Source of the DNA: CBDCTM01 sp965222005
GTDB lineage: Bacteria; Bacteroidota; Bacteroidia; Chitinophagales; Saprospiraceae
Assembly (NCBI GenBank): GCA_965222005.1
Contig: OZ244935.1
Span: forward strand, 4,526,001-4,590,000
Reading direction: 5' to 3'
Length of the DNA: 64,000 bases
Below, piece by piece: positions 33,187-42,654 of the stretch (its first letter is position 1; each line of letters starts with the position of its first letter). A program made the position numbers and the translations under genes. The notes under the pieces were generated by a model that saw nothing but the letters and a program-made list of their open reading frames with translations, was not told where the DNA came from and ran no database searches.

Positions 33187-35055
33187 ATGGCCAGAATCCC
33201 CATTAACATAAAAGAAGGAAAGGTAGAGCAGCAAGCAGATGCTATTATTGGCATCGATCTGGGTACCACGAACAGTCTTGTAGCAATCATTCGAGACGGT
33301 GAAGCGGTGACGGTGAAGGATGAAAAAGGAGCTAACAGCCTCCTCCCCTCCATTGTACACTTTGGAGAGGAAGGCCAGATCATTGTTGGAGAAAAGGCCA
33401 AAGACTTGCTCATTCGCAAGCCCGACCGAACCATCTACTCTGTAAAGCGGCTTATGGGCAAGTCGTATGATGATATCGCTCCTTACGAACACTATTTTAG
33501 CTACAAAATCATTGATCAAGACAAGGACAGCATGGTCAAAGTTCAACTCGGCCAGCGTTTTTACACACCTATCGAGCTGTCTGCCCATATCCTGCGGGCA
33601 CTAAAGCAACGAGTCGAAAGCAGGCTCCAAAGTACCGTGAGCAAGGCAGTGGTCACCGTCCCCGCCTATTTCAATGATGCTCAAAGACAGGCAACCAGAG
33701 ATGCCGGTAAGCTCGCCGGCCTCGATGTGCTGCGCATCATAAACGAGCCTACGGCTGCCAGCCTGGCCTATGGAATTGGCAAGGATCAGAGCGAACCCCA
33801 AACCATTGCTGTGTACGATCTGGGAGGCGGCACCTTTGATCTATCAATATTGCAAATACACGAAGGTATTTTTGAAGTGCTCTCTACTCAGGGCGACACA
33901 TTCCTGGGGGGAGATGACTTCGATCAAATGCTTGTACAATACTGGACAGAAATCAACAATTTGGGTACCTTGGATTGGGCAGCCAACAAAGCGCTAAATC
34001 AGCAGCTTCGCCTCACCGCCGAAGAGGCTAAAATACAGCTCGGCAAAGCAAACTCTTTCAAAAAAACCATTAATAATACGATCAATTGCCAGATTTCTAT
34101 TGAAAAATTTAATGCGCTGATCACTCCCCTTATTGAGAAAACACTGCAATGCTGCAAAGCTGCCCTACAGGATGCCCAACTCACCACCCAACATATCGAT
34201 CATGTAGTAATGGTTGGCGGCTCCACAAAGGTGCCGCTCGTCAAAAAGCGGGTCGCCGATTTTTTTGGCAGGGCAGTTCACGACAAGCTTCACCCCGAGG
34301 AGGTTGTTGCACTGGGAGCGGCAATTCAGGCTGATGTACTGGCCGGCAATCAAAAGAGCGTCCTCTTACTCGATGTAACGCCCCTCTCCCTTGGCATCGA
34401 AACTATGGGAGGCCTGATGGATGTCATCATTCCCCGAAACAGTAAGGTGCCCGTGAAGGCTGCCCGGCAATATACCACCGCCGTGGATGGACAAAAAAAC
34501 TTACAAGTTTCCGTTTTTCAGGGTGAGCGGGACCTGGTCGAACACAATCGGAAGCTGGGGGCCTTCGTGCTGAGCGATTTGCCTGCTATGCCGGCCGGCC
34601 TGCCCAAAATTGAAGTCAATTTTGTAATAGATGCCGATGGAATTTTGCAGGTACAAGCCAAAGAGCTTAGATCGGGCACCGCACAGCAAATCGAAATTCG
34701 CTCGCAGTACGGCATTGATAATGAAGAGATGGCACGCATGCTGTTGGAATCCATTGAACATGCCCCGCAGGATATGGAACAGCGGGCGCTGCTGGAAGCC
34801 CGCAATGAAGCTAACAATATTTTGTTGGCAGCAGAAAAATTTATTGAGCAAAATAAATCCTGGCTCAGCGATCAGGAGCAGCAACAAATCCGGCTGATGA
34901 GTGAAGGCTTGCGACAGGCGACAGAATCTTCTGACAAAGACCTGGTCAACCAACGCATTGAAGAACTCAACGAATTCACCAGGCCGCTGGCTCACAAAGC
35001 GCTTGAAATCAATGTTTCACAGGCTATGAAGGGCAAGTCGCTTGACGAAGAATAA
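33187..35055 (+). CDS. hscA: Hsp70-family chaperone, HscA-like
   Basis: 622 residues from the ATG at 33187 (MARIPINIKEGKVEQQADAI). The N-terminal ATPase begins at IIGIDLGTTNSLVA; further hallmarks are VVTVPAYFNDAQRQATRDAG, YDLGGGTFDLSILQI and VVMVGGSTKVPLVKKRV. The substrate-binding domain starts near residue 380 (LLLDVTPLSLGIETMGG). The length and the AINI-like leader before the ATPase fit HscA, the chaperone that helps move iron-sulfur clusters from IscU, rather than DnaK. It is alone, but a cysteine desulfurase lies 0.9 kb away on the other strand; no iscU or hscB is visible. A second DnaK paralogue is the alternative. Confidence 0.88.
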   Translation: MARIPINIKEGKVEQQADAIIGIDLGTTNSLVAIIRDGEAVTVKDEKGANSLLPSIVHFGEEGQIIVGEKAKDLLIRKPDRTIYSVKRLMGKSYDDIAPYEHYFSYKIIDQDKDSMVKVQLGQRFYTPIELSAHILRALKQRVESRLQSTVSKAVVTVPAYFNDAQRQATRDAGKLAGLDVLRIINEPTAASLAYGIGKDQSEPQTIAVYDLGGGTFDLSILQIHEGIFEVLSTQGDTFLGGDDFDQMLVQYWTEINNLGTLDWAANKALNQQLRLTAEEAKIQLGKANSFKKTINNTINCQISIEKFNALITPLIEKTLQCCKAALQDAQLTTQHIDHVVMVGGSTKVPLVKKRVADFFGRAVHDKLHPEEVVALGAAIQADVLAGNQKSVLLLDVTPLSLGIETMGGLMDVIIPRNSKVPVKAARQYTTAVDGQKNLQVSVFQGERDLVEHNRKLGAFVLSDLPAMPAGLPKIEVNFVIDADGILQVQAKELRSGTAQQIEIRSQYGIDNEEMARMLLESIEHAPQDMEQRALLEARNEANNILLAAEKFIEQNKSWLSDQEQQQIRLMSEGLRQATESSDKDLVNQRIEELNEFTRPLAHKALEINVSQAMKGKSLDEE

Positions 35056-35067
35056 CAAGGAATTTGT

Positions 35068-35781
35068 TCAAAATCCCAATACATCTTTCATGGAAAATAC
35101 TCCTTTCCTGCCCACCAACCACTCTGCTGCCAACAGTGCGCCACTAGCAAAACCCTGCCGGGAGTGCGCGGAGTGAATGATTTCTATGCTGTCCGTTTCC
35201 GACTCCCAATATACATGATGCGTTCCCGGCACGTCCCCGATGCGCTGGGAGCGAATGGGTACCGTACCGGCAGCTCCTTCGCGCTTTTGCCAGTTTTTTA
35301 GGCGTTCCAAGTTGCCGATCAATTGCTCTGCCAGGCTGATGGCTGTGCCGCTGGGAGCATCCAGCTTCTGGATATGATGAATCTCCTCGATAAGGGGGGC
35401 ATATTGAGGTTGGCTATTCATAAGCTTGGCCAAATAGCCATTCAGTGCAAAAAACAGATTCACTCCGATACTAAAATTGGACGCATACAGAAAAGCCCCT
35501 TCATTTTTAATAGTCAGTTCTTCAATCTCCCCCTTCCGATCCAGCCATCCGGTAGTGCCACTCACCACCGGGCAGCCAGCCTCTATACAGTTTTTAATGT
35601 GGGTAAAAGCAGTATCGGGCCGACTAAATTCGATAGCTACATCAGCTTCTGACAATGACTTGGGCGTAAACGTATTACTATTGCTGCTGTTTAACCTCAG
35701 CACCAGCTGATGCTCCTTTGCCACGGCCAGCTTTTCAATTGCTTTGCCCATCTTTCCGTAGCCAAGTATGGCAATTTTCAT
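35068..35781 (-). CDS. dapB: 4-hydroxy-tetrahydrodipicolinate reductase
   Basis: 237 residues, slightly shorter than Escherichia coli DapB but normal for Bacteroidota. NAD(P)H-dependent step of lysine and diaminopimelate synthesis, feeding peptidoglycan. The nucleotide loop ILGYGKMGKAIEKLA opens the protein; VSGTTGW and the active-site EEIHHIQKLDAPSGTA follow. Cytosolic. It converges with hscA (12 bp between stops). It is preceded by its own promoter box and, further up, by the terminator of the cysteine desulfurase gene. Confidence 0.96.
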   Translation of the reverse strand: MKIAILGYGKMGKAIEKLAVAKEHQLVLRLNSSNSNTFTPKSLSEADVAIEFSRPDTAFTHIKNCIEAGCPVVSGTTGWLDRKGEIEELTIKNEGAFLYASNFSIGVNLFFALNGYLAKLMNSQPQYAPLIEEIHHIQKLDAPSGTAISLAEQLIGNLERLKNWQKREGAAGTVPIRSQRIGDVPGTHHVYWESETDSIEIIHSAHSRQGFASGALLAAEWLVGRKGVFSMKDVLGF

Positions 35782-35804
35782 AAATATTATTTTTTTTTGT
35801 GACC

Positions 35805-35812
35805 CAAAACTA
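35805..35812 (-). promoter_or_regulatory. Putative promoter of dapB
   Basis: On the minus strand this reads TAGTTTTG, an exact TAnnTTTG. TTTG on the same strand at 35833-35836 lies 20 bp upstream, matching the usual -33 spacing. The dapB ATG is 23 bp downstream. Confidence 0.6.
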
Positions 35813-35887
35813 AGGCAAGCGTCTTAATAGTACAAAAACGAAGACACCTATTGACCTATAGATTCATCTGAATCGCAAATAAACACA

Positions 35888-35921
35888 AAAAGCCTTCAAA
35901 CAGGATTGTTTGAAGGCTTTT
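35888..35921 (-). terminator. Intrinsic terminator after the cysteine desulfurase gene
   Basis: A 15-bp perfect stem, including AAGCCTTCAAACA, closes a 4-base loop (35903-35906). The A/T ends give T runs on both strands, so it may work in both directions. It lies 26 bp after the desulfurase stop. Confidence 0.85.
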
Positions 35922-35947
35922 GATTTTTAGAGCTTTACTAAGTGGCC

Positions 35948-37099
35948 TTAGCTCATCACCCCTTTAGCGGGAATAATGGCTTTTAGTTTTTCAATCAGCT
36001 TGTCCACTTCTTCGATGGTATTTTGATGAGAGAAAGAAAAGCGAATGGCTTTTCGTTCAGCGGGATGTTGGATCGCCTTCAACACATGCGATCCTGCCTC
36101 GGCGCCCGAGCTACAAGCGCTGCCTCCGGAAGCGCTGATACCGGCAATATCCAGGTTGAATAGCAGCAGCTCCGATTTGGGCGAAGGTGGAAAAGACACA
36201 TTGAGTACCTTATAGTGGTATCTCCCTTTGTAATCGCCATTGAAGTGAATGTCTTCAAACTCTGCCAGCAATCTGCCGATCAGGTGATTTCGCAAATGCT
36301 CAATGTGGGCGCGGGTTTGAGCCATGTTCTCTATCGACAGGCTGAGCGCTTTGGCCAAGCCGACAATGCCATAAATGTTCTCTGTTCCACCCCTCATATT
36401 GCGCTCTTGCGAGCCGCCATCTATAAAGGGGCGAATAGGATGCTGACTGTTGATGTAGATAAAGCCCACCCCTTTGGGGCCATGAAATTTGTGAGCTGAT
36501 CCGCTCAAAAACTGGATATTGAGCTTACTGACATCTATTGGAAAGTAGCCAATCGTTTGTACCGTATCGGTGAGTAGCAGGACATCATATGTTTGGCAAA
36601 GCGCGCCGATCGCTTCCAGATCGATCATGGTGCCGATCTCATTGTTGGAATGCATCAGGCTCAGCAGGAGTTTTTCATTGGCATACTCCTTAAACAGCTT
36701 TTCAAGCTCATTCATACGCAGCCGGCCCCTTTTATCCACATTCAGATAATTAACAGAAATAGAGCTTTCGGTCTCCAAACAATCGAGCGTGTTTGTGATG
36801 CAATGGTGTTCGGTAGGCGAGCTGATGATGCGCTGGACGCCCAGATCGCGCACCGCACATTTGAGGGCCATATTATTCGATTCGGTGCCCCCGGAAGTGA
36901 AGAATATTTCGCCGATAGAGGCGCCAATTGCCTTGGCTATCGTTTTGCGCGCCTTTTCAATGAGGGAACGCGATTGGCGACCCTCTGAATGTATGGACGA
37001 GGGATTGCCAAAATGATCTCGCATTACGCGGGCCATTTCATCGACTACTTCGCTGCGCATTGCAGTGGTGGCGGCATTATCCAGATAAATTCTTTTCAC
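35948..37099 (-). CDS. Cysteine desulfurase (NifS/IscS family)
   Basis: 383 residues. A PLP enzyme that removes sulfur from cysteine for iron-sulfur clusters and thio-modified tRNA. The start IYLDNAATTAMRSEV, FTSGGTESNNMAL, the PLP-lysine segment SGSAHKFHGPKG and the active-site loop SGGSACSSGAEAG are diagnostic; the catalytic Cys is residue 329. The short loop around the Cys places it in the group I (NifS/IscS) class, not SufS. Cytosolic. It is followed by a strong terminator. Its nearness to hscA suggests shared work, but the strands differ and no scaffold gene is seen. Confidence 0.95.
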   Translation of the reverse strand: MKRIYLDNAATTAMRSEVVDEMARVMRDHFGNPSSIHSEGRQSRSLIEKARKTIAKAIGASIGEIFFTSGGTESNNMALKCAVRDLGVQRIISSPTEHHCITNTLDCLETESSISVNYLNVDKRGRLRMNELEKLFKEYANEKLLLSLMHSNNEIGTMIDLEAIGALCQTYDVLLLTDTVQTIGYFPIDVSKLNIQFLSGSAHKFHGPKGVGFIYINSQHPIRPFIDGGSQERNMRGGTENIYGIVGLAKALSLSIENMAQTRAHIEHLRNHLIGRLLAEFEDIHFNGDYKGRYHYKVLNVSFPPSPKSELLLFNLDIAGISASGGSACSSGAEAGSHVLKAIQHPAERKAIRFSFSHQNTIEEVDKLIEKLKAIIPAKGVMS

Positions 37100-37247
37100 A
37101 ATCGTAGTTTTAGCATGTTTGTTTGATAAAGCATGGTAAAGGTAGCAATTATCAGTTTAAATGAAACCGAAAATGCTGCAATTGTGAACAAATCAACAGG
37201 GCTGTAAAGGAAGGACGCTGGTTGGTCAAAAATGCTACAACCGACTG

Positions 37248-37283
37248 ATAATCAACCAATTATAATCAACCAATTATAATCAA
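37248..37283. repeat. Short tandem repeat at the glmM stop
   Basis: The 14-base unit ATAATCAACCAATT occurs twice exactly, then eight bases of a third copy run into the last codons of glmM (stop at 37280-37282). Confidence 0.85.
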
Positions 37284-38680
37284 GCCGGTACACGTTTGAG
37301 TTCTTTCAAAATTTCGTTAATATCCGAAATGATCTTGGAGGCCAAATTGTCGGCAATGACTTCGGATGTGCTTTCCGTATAAATGCGGATGATGGGTTCG
37401 GTATTGGATTTGCGCAGGTGAATCCAGTCTTTGTCAAACGAAATTTTCAGCCCGTCGATGGTATTGACTTCCTGCTTGGCATATTTTTGCTTCAGCCTTT
37501 CGAGCAGCAAATCCAGCTCAATATCAGCTGTCAGCTGGATTTTATTTTTCGAAATTGTATAATTGGGATAGGTCTTACGAAGGAAGGAAACAGGTTTGCC
37601 GAAGGCTGTCAGCTTACTTAAAAACAGCGCTATTCCGACCAACGCATCGCGGCCATAGTGCAATTCGGGGTAAATAATGCCGCCATTTCCTTCCCCCCCA
37701 ATCACTGCATTCACCGCTTTCATCTTTTCCACTACATTGACTTCACCCACTGCCGAGGCAAAATATTGGCAGCCGTGCTGTTCGGTGACATCGCGCAGCG
37801 CCCGGGTCGATGACAGATTGCTTACAGTAGCTCCTTTGCGGTGGCTCAAAATGTAATCTGCCACCGCTACCAGTGTATATTCTTCCCCAAACATTTCACC
37901 ATCCTCACTTACCAGCGCCAGCCGATCCACGTCCGGATCAACGGCAATGCCCAGATCAGCGCGCTGCGCCTGTACAGCTCCGGCCAGCTTGCTAAGGTTT
38001 TCGGGTAAGGGCTCCGGATTGTGGGCAAATTGGCCGTTGAGCTCGCCATTGAGCACCACCACTTCACAGCCCAGCTCTTCCAATAGCGGGAGCACGGAAA
38101 TGGCCCCGGTCGAGTTGACGGCATCCACCACTACTTTATACCCTTTGGCTCGAATGGCTTGGGCGTCAACCAGCTCCAAGGAAAGTATCTGGCGAATATG
38201 CTGCTCGATATAATCCGTTCTCTGTTCATAGGTACCCAGTTGATCGATTGGCGCATATTCAATTTCTCCTTCATCAATGATAGCCAGCACTTCCCGTCCG
38301 GCCTGTGCAGAAATAAATTCTCCCTTATTATTGAGCAATTTGAGTGCATTCCATTGCTTGGGATTGTGGCTGGCAGTAAGAATAATGCCTCCACCTGCTT
38401 TTTCGGCCACTACGGCCAATTCAACCGTTGGAGTGGTTGAAAGGCCCAGATCAATGACGGAAATGCCCATAGCCCGCAAGGTGCTGACCACCAATTGGCT
38501 GACCAACTCACCTGAAATCCGGGCATCGCGCCCTATGGCGATACGGGCACTGGAGCTGTTTTGCATCACCCACTGACCAAAAGCAGCTGTACATTCAACA
38601 ATATCCTGAGGAGTGAGATTGCTACCTGCTTTACCGCCGATCGTGCCGCGGATACCGGAAATGGATTTTATCAGTGCCAT
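37280..38680 (-). CDS. glmM: Phosphoglucosamine mutase
   Basis: 466 residues. Alpha-D-phosphohexomutase; GlmM interconverts glucosamine-6-P and -1-P for UDP-GlcNAc. The start IKSISGIRGTIGG, the phospho-serine loop TASHNPKQWNALK (Ser104), the metal-binding DPDVDRLALV and the C-terminal phosphate site RKSNTEPIIRIYTES are present. The GEGNGGIIYPELHYGRDA sugar loop is typical of Bacteroidota GlmM. Phosphomannomutase is the alternative. Cytosolic; feeds peptidoglycan and lipid A (lpxB in this window). Monocistronic, with a tandem repeat overlapping the end. Confidence 0.92.
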   Translation of the reverse strand: MALIKSISGIRGTIGGKAGSNLTPQDIVECTAAFGQWVMQNSSSARIAIGRDARISGELVSQLVVSTLRAMGISVIDLGLSTTPTVELAVVAEKAGGGIILTASHNPKQWNALKLLNNKGEFISAQAGREVLAIIDEGEIEYAPIDQLGTYEQRTDYIEQHIRQILSLELVDAQAIRAKGYKVVVDAVNSTGAISVLPLLEELGCEVVVLNGELNGQFAHNPEPLPENLSKLAGAVQAQRADLGIAVDPDVDRLALVSEDGEMFGEEYTLVAVADYILSHRKGATVSNLSSTRALRDVTEQHGCQYFASAVGEVNVVEKMKAVNAVIGGEGNGGIIYPELHYGRDALVGIALFLSKLTAFGKPVSFLRKTYPNYTISKNKIQLTADIELDLLLERLKQKYAKQEVNTIDGLKISFDKDWIHLRKSNTEPIIRIYTESTSEVIADNLASKIISDINEILKELKRVPA

Positions 38681-39042
38681 AGTGGATTGGAGTTAGATGC
38701 GATCATATTTTCAATACAAAAAGACTCTCTTCTTCAACGTACTATAAAGTAGAAAGATGCTGTTTTCGGAGAACGAGATACAGAATATTTTGGAAAATTG
38801 GGCAAAAACAGGCTTTTTACCAGCCAAAAATAAAGCTGGCTGTGCAAAAATAGGAAAAACACTTGCATTGGCTGCCGGGCGAGTAAACTTTTTGGCAGTG
38901 AATTGCTTTTGAAGGTTTTAACTCCTTGACTATCAGCCAGATAAAGGCTAAAAATCATCTGCTGCTTTTTTATTCAAACGCAACTTCTTTTCTGCTGCCA
39001 AAAGAAAGCCGTACATTTCGGCCATCATCAAGCTCTAATAAA
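38681..39042. other. Intergenic, no gene supported
   Basis: About 360 bp between glmM and the chosen methyltransferase start. It carries a weak 5-bp hairpin near 38821-38842. The methyltransferase frame is open here from 38926 but lacks ATG and family similarity. Confidence 0.45.
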
Positions 39043-39816
39043 GTGGCGCAAAAGCAACTGGATCATACTAGTAAGGAAACACAGGGGGAATGGTTTGAAT
39101 CGTGGTTCAATTCTCCGTATTATCACTTATTGTATCGGCATCGCGATGAGGCGGAGGCTCGCAAATTTATCGACACCCTGCTGACACATCTACGGCCCCG
39201 GCCCCAGGCTGCTATGCTGGATGTGGCCTGCGGCAAAGGCCGGCATTCCCGCTATCTGGCCGAGCAGGGCTATTATGTGACGGGCATTGATCTGTCAATC
39301 GAAAACATCAACTTTGCCCGGCGTTTTGAAAGCGAGCGGCTTTCCTTCTACACGCATGATATGCGGCTCATTTTTCGGATCAACTATTTTGATTTTGTTT
39401 TCAATTTTTTCACCAGCTTTGGGTACTTCCGAAGCGATAAAGATCATCTGAACACACTCAAGAACTTGTATTTGGGCCTCAAGCCGGGCGGCTGTTTGGT
39501 GCTGGATTTTCTGAATGCCGAGCTGGCTGTTCATAATCTATTAGCTGAAAAAAAAGTAGAGATCGAAGGGATACAGTTTTTGATCACTTCTTCTTATCAA
39601 TCAGGCTATCTGCACAAACGGATTTGTGTGACGGATCGGGAGCAGCACTTGCATTTTGAGGAGCAGGTTCGTGCTTTTCAACTTGCTGACTTTGAGCGCT
39701 TGTTTGAAAAAGCGGGGCTACAAATTGAACACCTCTTTGGCAATTATCAGCTCGATCCTTTTGATGTTCAAAGCTCTGACCGCCTCATTTTATTTGCTAA
39801 GAAAAATCCGGCCTGA
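39043..39816 (+). CDS. Class I SAM-dependent methyltransferase
   Basis: 257 residues if it starts at GTG 39043; the frame is open to a TTG at 38926 (296 residues) and contains no early ATG, so the start is uncertain. GEWFESWFNSPYYHLLY is the usual opening of this Bacteroidota group, supporting the shorter form. Motif I is MLDVACGKGRHSRYLAEQG and the acidic loop is YVTGIDLS, which bind S-adenosylmethionine. Substrate unknown. Its stop overlaps the ATG of the PAP2 gene by one base, indicating translational coupling. Confidence 0.88.
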   Translation: MAQKQLDHTSKETQGEWFESWFNSPYYHLLYRHRDEAEARKFIDTLLTHLRPRPQAAMLDVACGKGRHSRYLAEQGYYVTGIDLSIENINFARRFESERLSFYTHDMRLIFRINYFDFVFNFFTSFGYFRSDKDHLNTLKNLYLGLKPGGCLVLDFLNAELAVHNLLAEKKVEIEGIQFLITSSYQSGYLHKRICVTDREQHLHFEEQVRAFQLADFERLFEKAGLQIEHLFGNYQLDPFDVQSSDRLILFAKKNPA

Positions 39817-40397
39817 TGGAAGAAGCCCTCCTCCATTTCGACCAGCAACTCTTTCAGTTGATCAATGGCCAGTGGCACTTTGACTGGCTGGATGCACTCA
39901 TGCCTTATTGGCGAAGCAAATATTTCTGGCTGCCGCTGTATCTGTTTTTGTTCAGCTTTTTGTACTCCAACTTCGGGCAGCGCAGTCATTATTTTTTACT
40001 CAGCATGCTGCTAATGTTGTTACTCAGTGATGGCCTGAGCAGCCAGTTAATTAAAAAAAGCGTTGCCCGGCAGAGGCCTTGCCATGAGCCTGCTTTACAG
40101 GCTGAGCTGCATTTGCTGGTTCCCTGTGGAGGGGGATATAGTTTTACCTCATCCCACGCAACCAACCATTTTGCCATTGCATTTTTCCTGGCACTCACAT
40201 TGGGCCGACGCTTCCATTGGATATGGCCGTCCGGGCTGCTGTGGGCCTCCAGCATCGCATACGGTCAGGTGTATGTAGGGGTCCATTATCCGTTGGATGT
40301 ACTGGGAGGGGCGCTCTTAGGAGGCACCATCGGAATTGGATGTGCTATGGCATATCACAGATTTGTGCCAAAAACTATACATTTCAGGCAAGTGTAA
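39816..40397 (+). CDS. PAP2-family membrane phosphatase
   Basis: 193 residues with about five membrane segments. The three phosphatase motifs are present: KKSVARQRP (KxxxxxxRP), FTSSHATNHFA (SxSH, variant of PSGH) and VGVHYPLDVLGG (the His and Asp of motif III). Enzymes of this family dephosphorylate undecaprenyl pyrophosphate or phosphatidic-acid-type lipids on the outer face of the membrane. Substrate not determined. It overlaps the methyltransferase by one base and is followed after 15 bp by the ZIP gene. Confidence 0.92.
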   Translation: MEEALLHFDQQLFQLINGQWHFDWLDALMPYWRSKYFWLPLYLFLFSFLYSNFGQRSHYFLLSMLLMLLLSDGLSSQLIKKSVARQRPCHEPALQAELHLLVPCGGGYSFTSSHATNHFAIAFFLALTLGRRFHWIWPSGLLWASSIAYGQVYVGVHYPLDVLGGALLGGTIGIGCAMAYHRFVPKTIHFRQV

Positions 40398-40412
40398 TTT
40401 TACCAATCGTAG

Positions 40413-41168
40413 ATGTCAGCAATTGAATACATACTACTCTTCGGCACCGTAATTATTGGCGGCGGGATCGCTTTCTATGTGGACAGGCAATACCGCACAA
40501 CACTTCAATGGATTCTTTCATTCAGCGGCTCTTATATACTGGGTATCAGCGTTTTACACCTGATGCCTGTGGCGTTCAAAAGTGAGCTTATGCAGCCAGG
40601 CCTTTGGATATTGGCCGGCTTTTTTATTCAATTGCTCCTTGAACAATTATCGCAGGGCGTTGAACATGGCCATATTCATGCACCGCATCATCCGCACAAC
40701 AGTTTCGCCCTTCAGCTTATGATTGGTTTGTGTGTACATGCTTTCATTGAGGGGATGCCCTTGAGTAGTTATAGCAGCTTCCATGCACATACGCACGAAG
40801 ACGGCGAGGCTTTTGGCAGCATGCATCTGCTGCTGGGCATTATGCTCCACAAAGCTCCGGCGGCCTTTGCTCTGGTGAGCCTGCTGTTGCTTGCCAAATT
40901 CAGGCGGATAGCAGTGCTGCTATGCTTGATCGTTTTTGCGCTGATGTCGCCATTGGGAGCCGGTTTGGCAGAATGGCTGGAGGTTTTAGGCATGCTGGAT
41001 GAAAAAGCTTTGAGTGGGTTGATCGCCTTGGTGGTCGGCTCCTTTCTGCATATTGCCACTACCATCATTTTTGAAATGGATAGTAGCAGCCATCATCACC
41101 GAATATCCTGGCAAAAACTGCTGGCCATCATAGCGGGGCTGGGAATGGCTCTGGCCACGATGCACTGA
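40413..41168 (+). CDS. ZIP-family divalent metal transporter
   Basis: 251 residues with about eight hydrophobic segments. A His-rich loop (EHGHIHAPHHPHN, about residues 88-100) precedes the metal-site helices CVHAFIEGMPL and IMLHKAPAAFALV, the hallmarks of ZIP proteins that bring in Zn2+, Fe2+ or Mn2+. A second His cluster (SSHHHRIS) lies near the end. Inner membrane. Third gene of a run with the methyltransferase and PAP2 phosphatase; converges with trkH. Confidence 0.93.
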   Translation: MSAIEYILLFGTVIIGGGIAFYVDRQYRTTLQWILSFSGSYILGISVLHLMPVAFKSELMQPGLWILAGFFIQLLLEQLSQGVEHGHIHAPHHPHNSFALQLMIGLCVHAFIEGMPLSSYSSFHAHTHEDGEAFGSMHLLLGIMLHKAPAAFALVSLLLLAKFRRIAVLLCLIVFALMSPLGAGLAEWLEVLGMLDEKALSGLIALVVGSFLHIATTIIFEMDSSSHHHRISWQKLLAIIAGLGMALATMH

Positions 41169-41189
41169 AAACACCAAGCCAGGGCCGGT

Positions 41190-42653
41190 TCAATTTGACT
41201 TCCAAAAATATGGTGTGAAAATAATCAAGACGGTAAACAATTCGAGGCGCCCAATAATCATCAGCGCACAGAGCAGGTTCTTTCCAACTTGCGGAATATG
41301 GGCAAAATTATCCACCGGACCTACCTTGCCGATTCCCGGCCCAACATTGCCCAGGCAGGTAGCTACCGCTCCAAATGCTGTAAGCAGTGGCTTTTGGTAG
41401 CCGGACAACACCAGGCTCACCAGTATGCTCCCGACAAAGAACAGAAAAAGATAGACCAACAAAAAAACCAGAATATGTGTGATGGTTTTGCTGGCAACGA
41501 GCTTTCTATCGATTTTTATTCTGATGATAGCACGCGGATGCAGCAATCTTTTGAATTCCAGCAGCGTGTTTTTAAAAAAAACCAAATGGCGGATCACCTT
41601 TATGCCACCGCTCGTTGAACCAGCACATGCTCCGGTAAACAATATGAAAAAGAAAAACATGGTAGTGCCATTGTTCCATGCAGTATAATCGGCAGATACA
41701 TATCCGGTAGTGGTTACCAAGGAAATGATTTGAAAAGCAGCATCCCGAAAGGATTTTTCCAGGGTGCTGTCGGTACTGAGGAAGACGGATGCGGTGCAGG
41801 CTGCCACCATCGCCAATATGGCAAAAAGGTAGGTTTTGAATTCGTCGCTGCCCCATACTTTGCTCAGTTTGCCTCGCAAGCCAAAATAGATGATGGTGTA
41901 GTTCATGCCAGCTAAAAACATAAACACCATAATCGGATACTGGTATATGGGCTGGTCAAAATGGGCGATGCTGGCATTTTTTGTGGAAAAGCCGCCAGTG
42001 GACAGCGTAGTCAGCGCATGGTTGAGCGCATCAAAGAAGCTCATTTTGCTAATAAAATACAGAATAAAGCCCAGTAAGATCGTCAGCCCAAAGTAGATAA
42101 GCCACAGCCTTTTGGCAGTTTCCTTGATGCGGGGATGGATCTTTTCCGATTTTGGGCCGGGAGCCTCTGCTACAAAAAGCTCAATTCCGCTCACACCAAG
42201 TAAGGGAAGGATAGCTACCGTAAGCACGATAATGCCCATCCCTCCTATCCATTGGGTGAGGCTTCGCCACAGCAGGATACTCTGCGGCAAGGCTTCAATG
42301 TCCTGGAATATGCTGGCCCCGGTGGTGGTGAGCCCGGAGGTGGATTCAAAAAAAGCATCTGAAAAACCACTGACAGTATGGGAAAACAGGTAGGGCAGCA
42401 TTCCGCTCAAACACAACACCAGCCAACCCAACGTAACAATTAGATAGCCTTCCCGCTTTCCAATTTTGTCCCGATCCGATTTAAAAAAGCTAAGTCCGCC
42501 TCCTGCCAGCAAGATGCACAGTATGGAGTAAATAAAAGGGGTCGCTTCCTCTTGCCCATGAGCAAGCGCCCACAACAAAGGCAGCGCCATAAAGCCGCTA
42601 AACACAATCAATATCACCCCCAAAACCCCTATTACGACTTTGAAGTTTATCAT
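41190..42653 (-). CDS. trkH: Trk/Ktr potassium uptake channel subunit
   Basis: 487 residues. Integral channel subunit for K+ (or Na+/K+) uptake with four pore loops; recognisable parts are FSDAFFESTSGLTTTGAS, the filter-like TLSTGGFSTKNASI, TTTGYVSAD and TCLGNVGPGIGKVGP. The end is ELFTVLIIFTPYFWKSN, a standard TrkH ending. It begins one base after the trkA stop, so the two form an operon with trkA first. Confidence 0.96.
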   Translation of the reverse strand: MINFKVVIGVLGVILIVFSGFMALPLLWALAHGQEEATPFIYSILCILLAGGGLSFFKSDRDKIGKREGYLIVTLGWLVLCLSGMLPYLFSHTVSGFSDAFFESTSGLTTTGASIFQDIEALPQSILLWRSLTQWIGGMGIIVLTVAILPLLGVSGIELFVAEAPGPKSEKIHPRIKETAKRLWLIYFGLTILLGFILYFISKMSFFDALNHALTTLSTGGFSTKNASIAHFDQPIYQYPIMVFMFLAGMNYTIIYFGLRGKLSKVWGSDEFKTYLFAILAMVAACTASVFLSTDSTLEKSFRDAAFQIISLVTTTGYVSADYTAWNNGTTMFFFFILFTGACAGSTSGGIKVIRHLVFFKNTLLEFKRLLHPRAIIRIKIDRKLVASKTITHILVFLLVYLFLFFVGSILVSLVLSGYQKPLLTAFGAVATCLGNVGPGIGKVGPVDNFAHIPQVGKNLLCALMIIGRLELFTVLIIFTPYFWKSN

Positions 42654-42654
42654 G

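Noticed and set aside
38734..38958. 74-codon minus-strand hydrophobic frame
   Set aside because: Hydrophobicity arises from AT-rich DNA; no start context or neighbour link.
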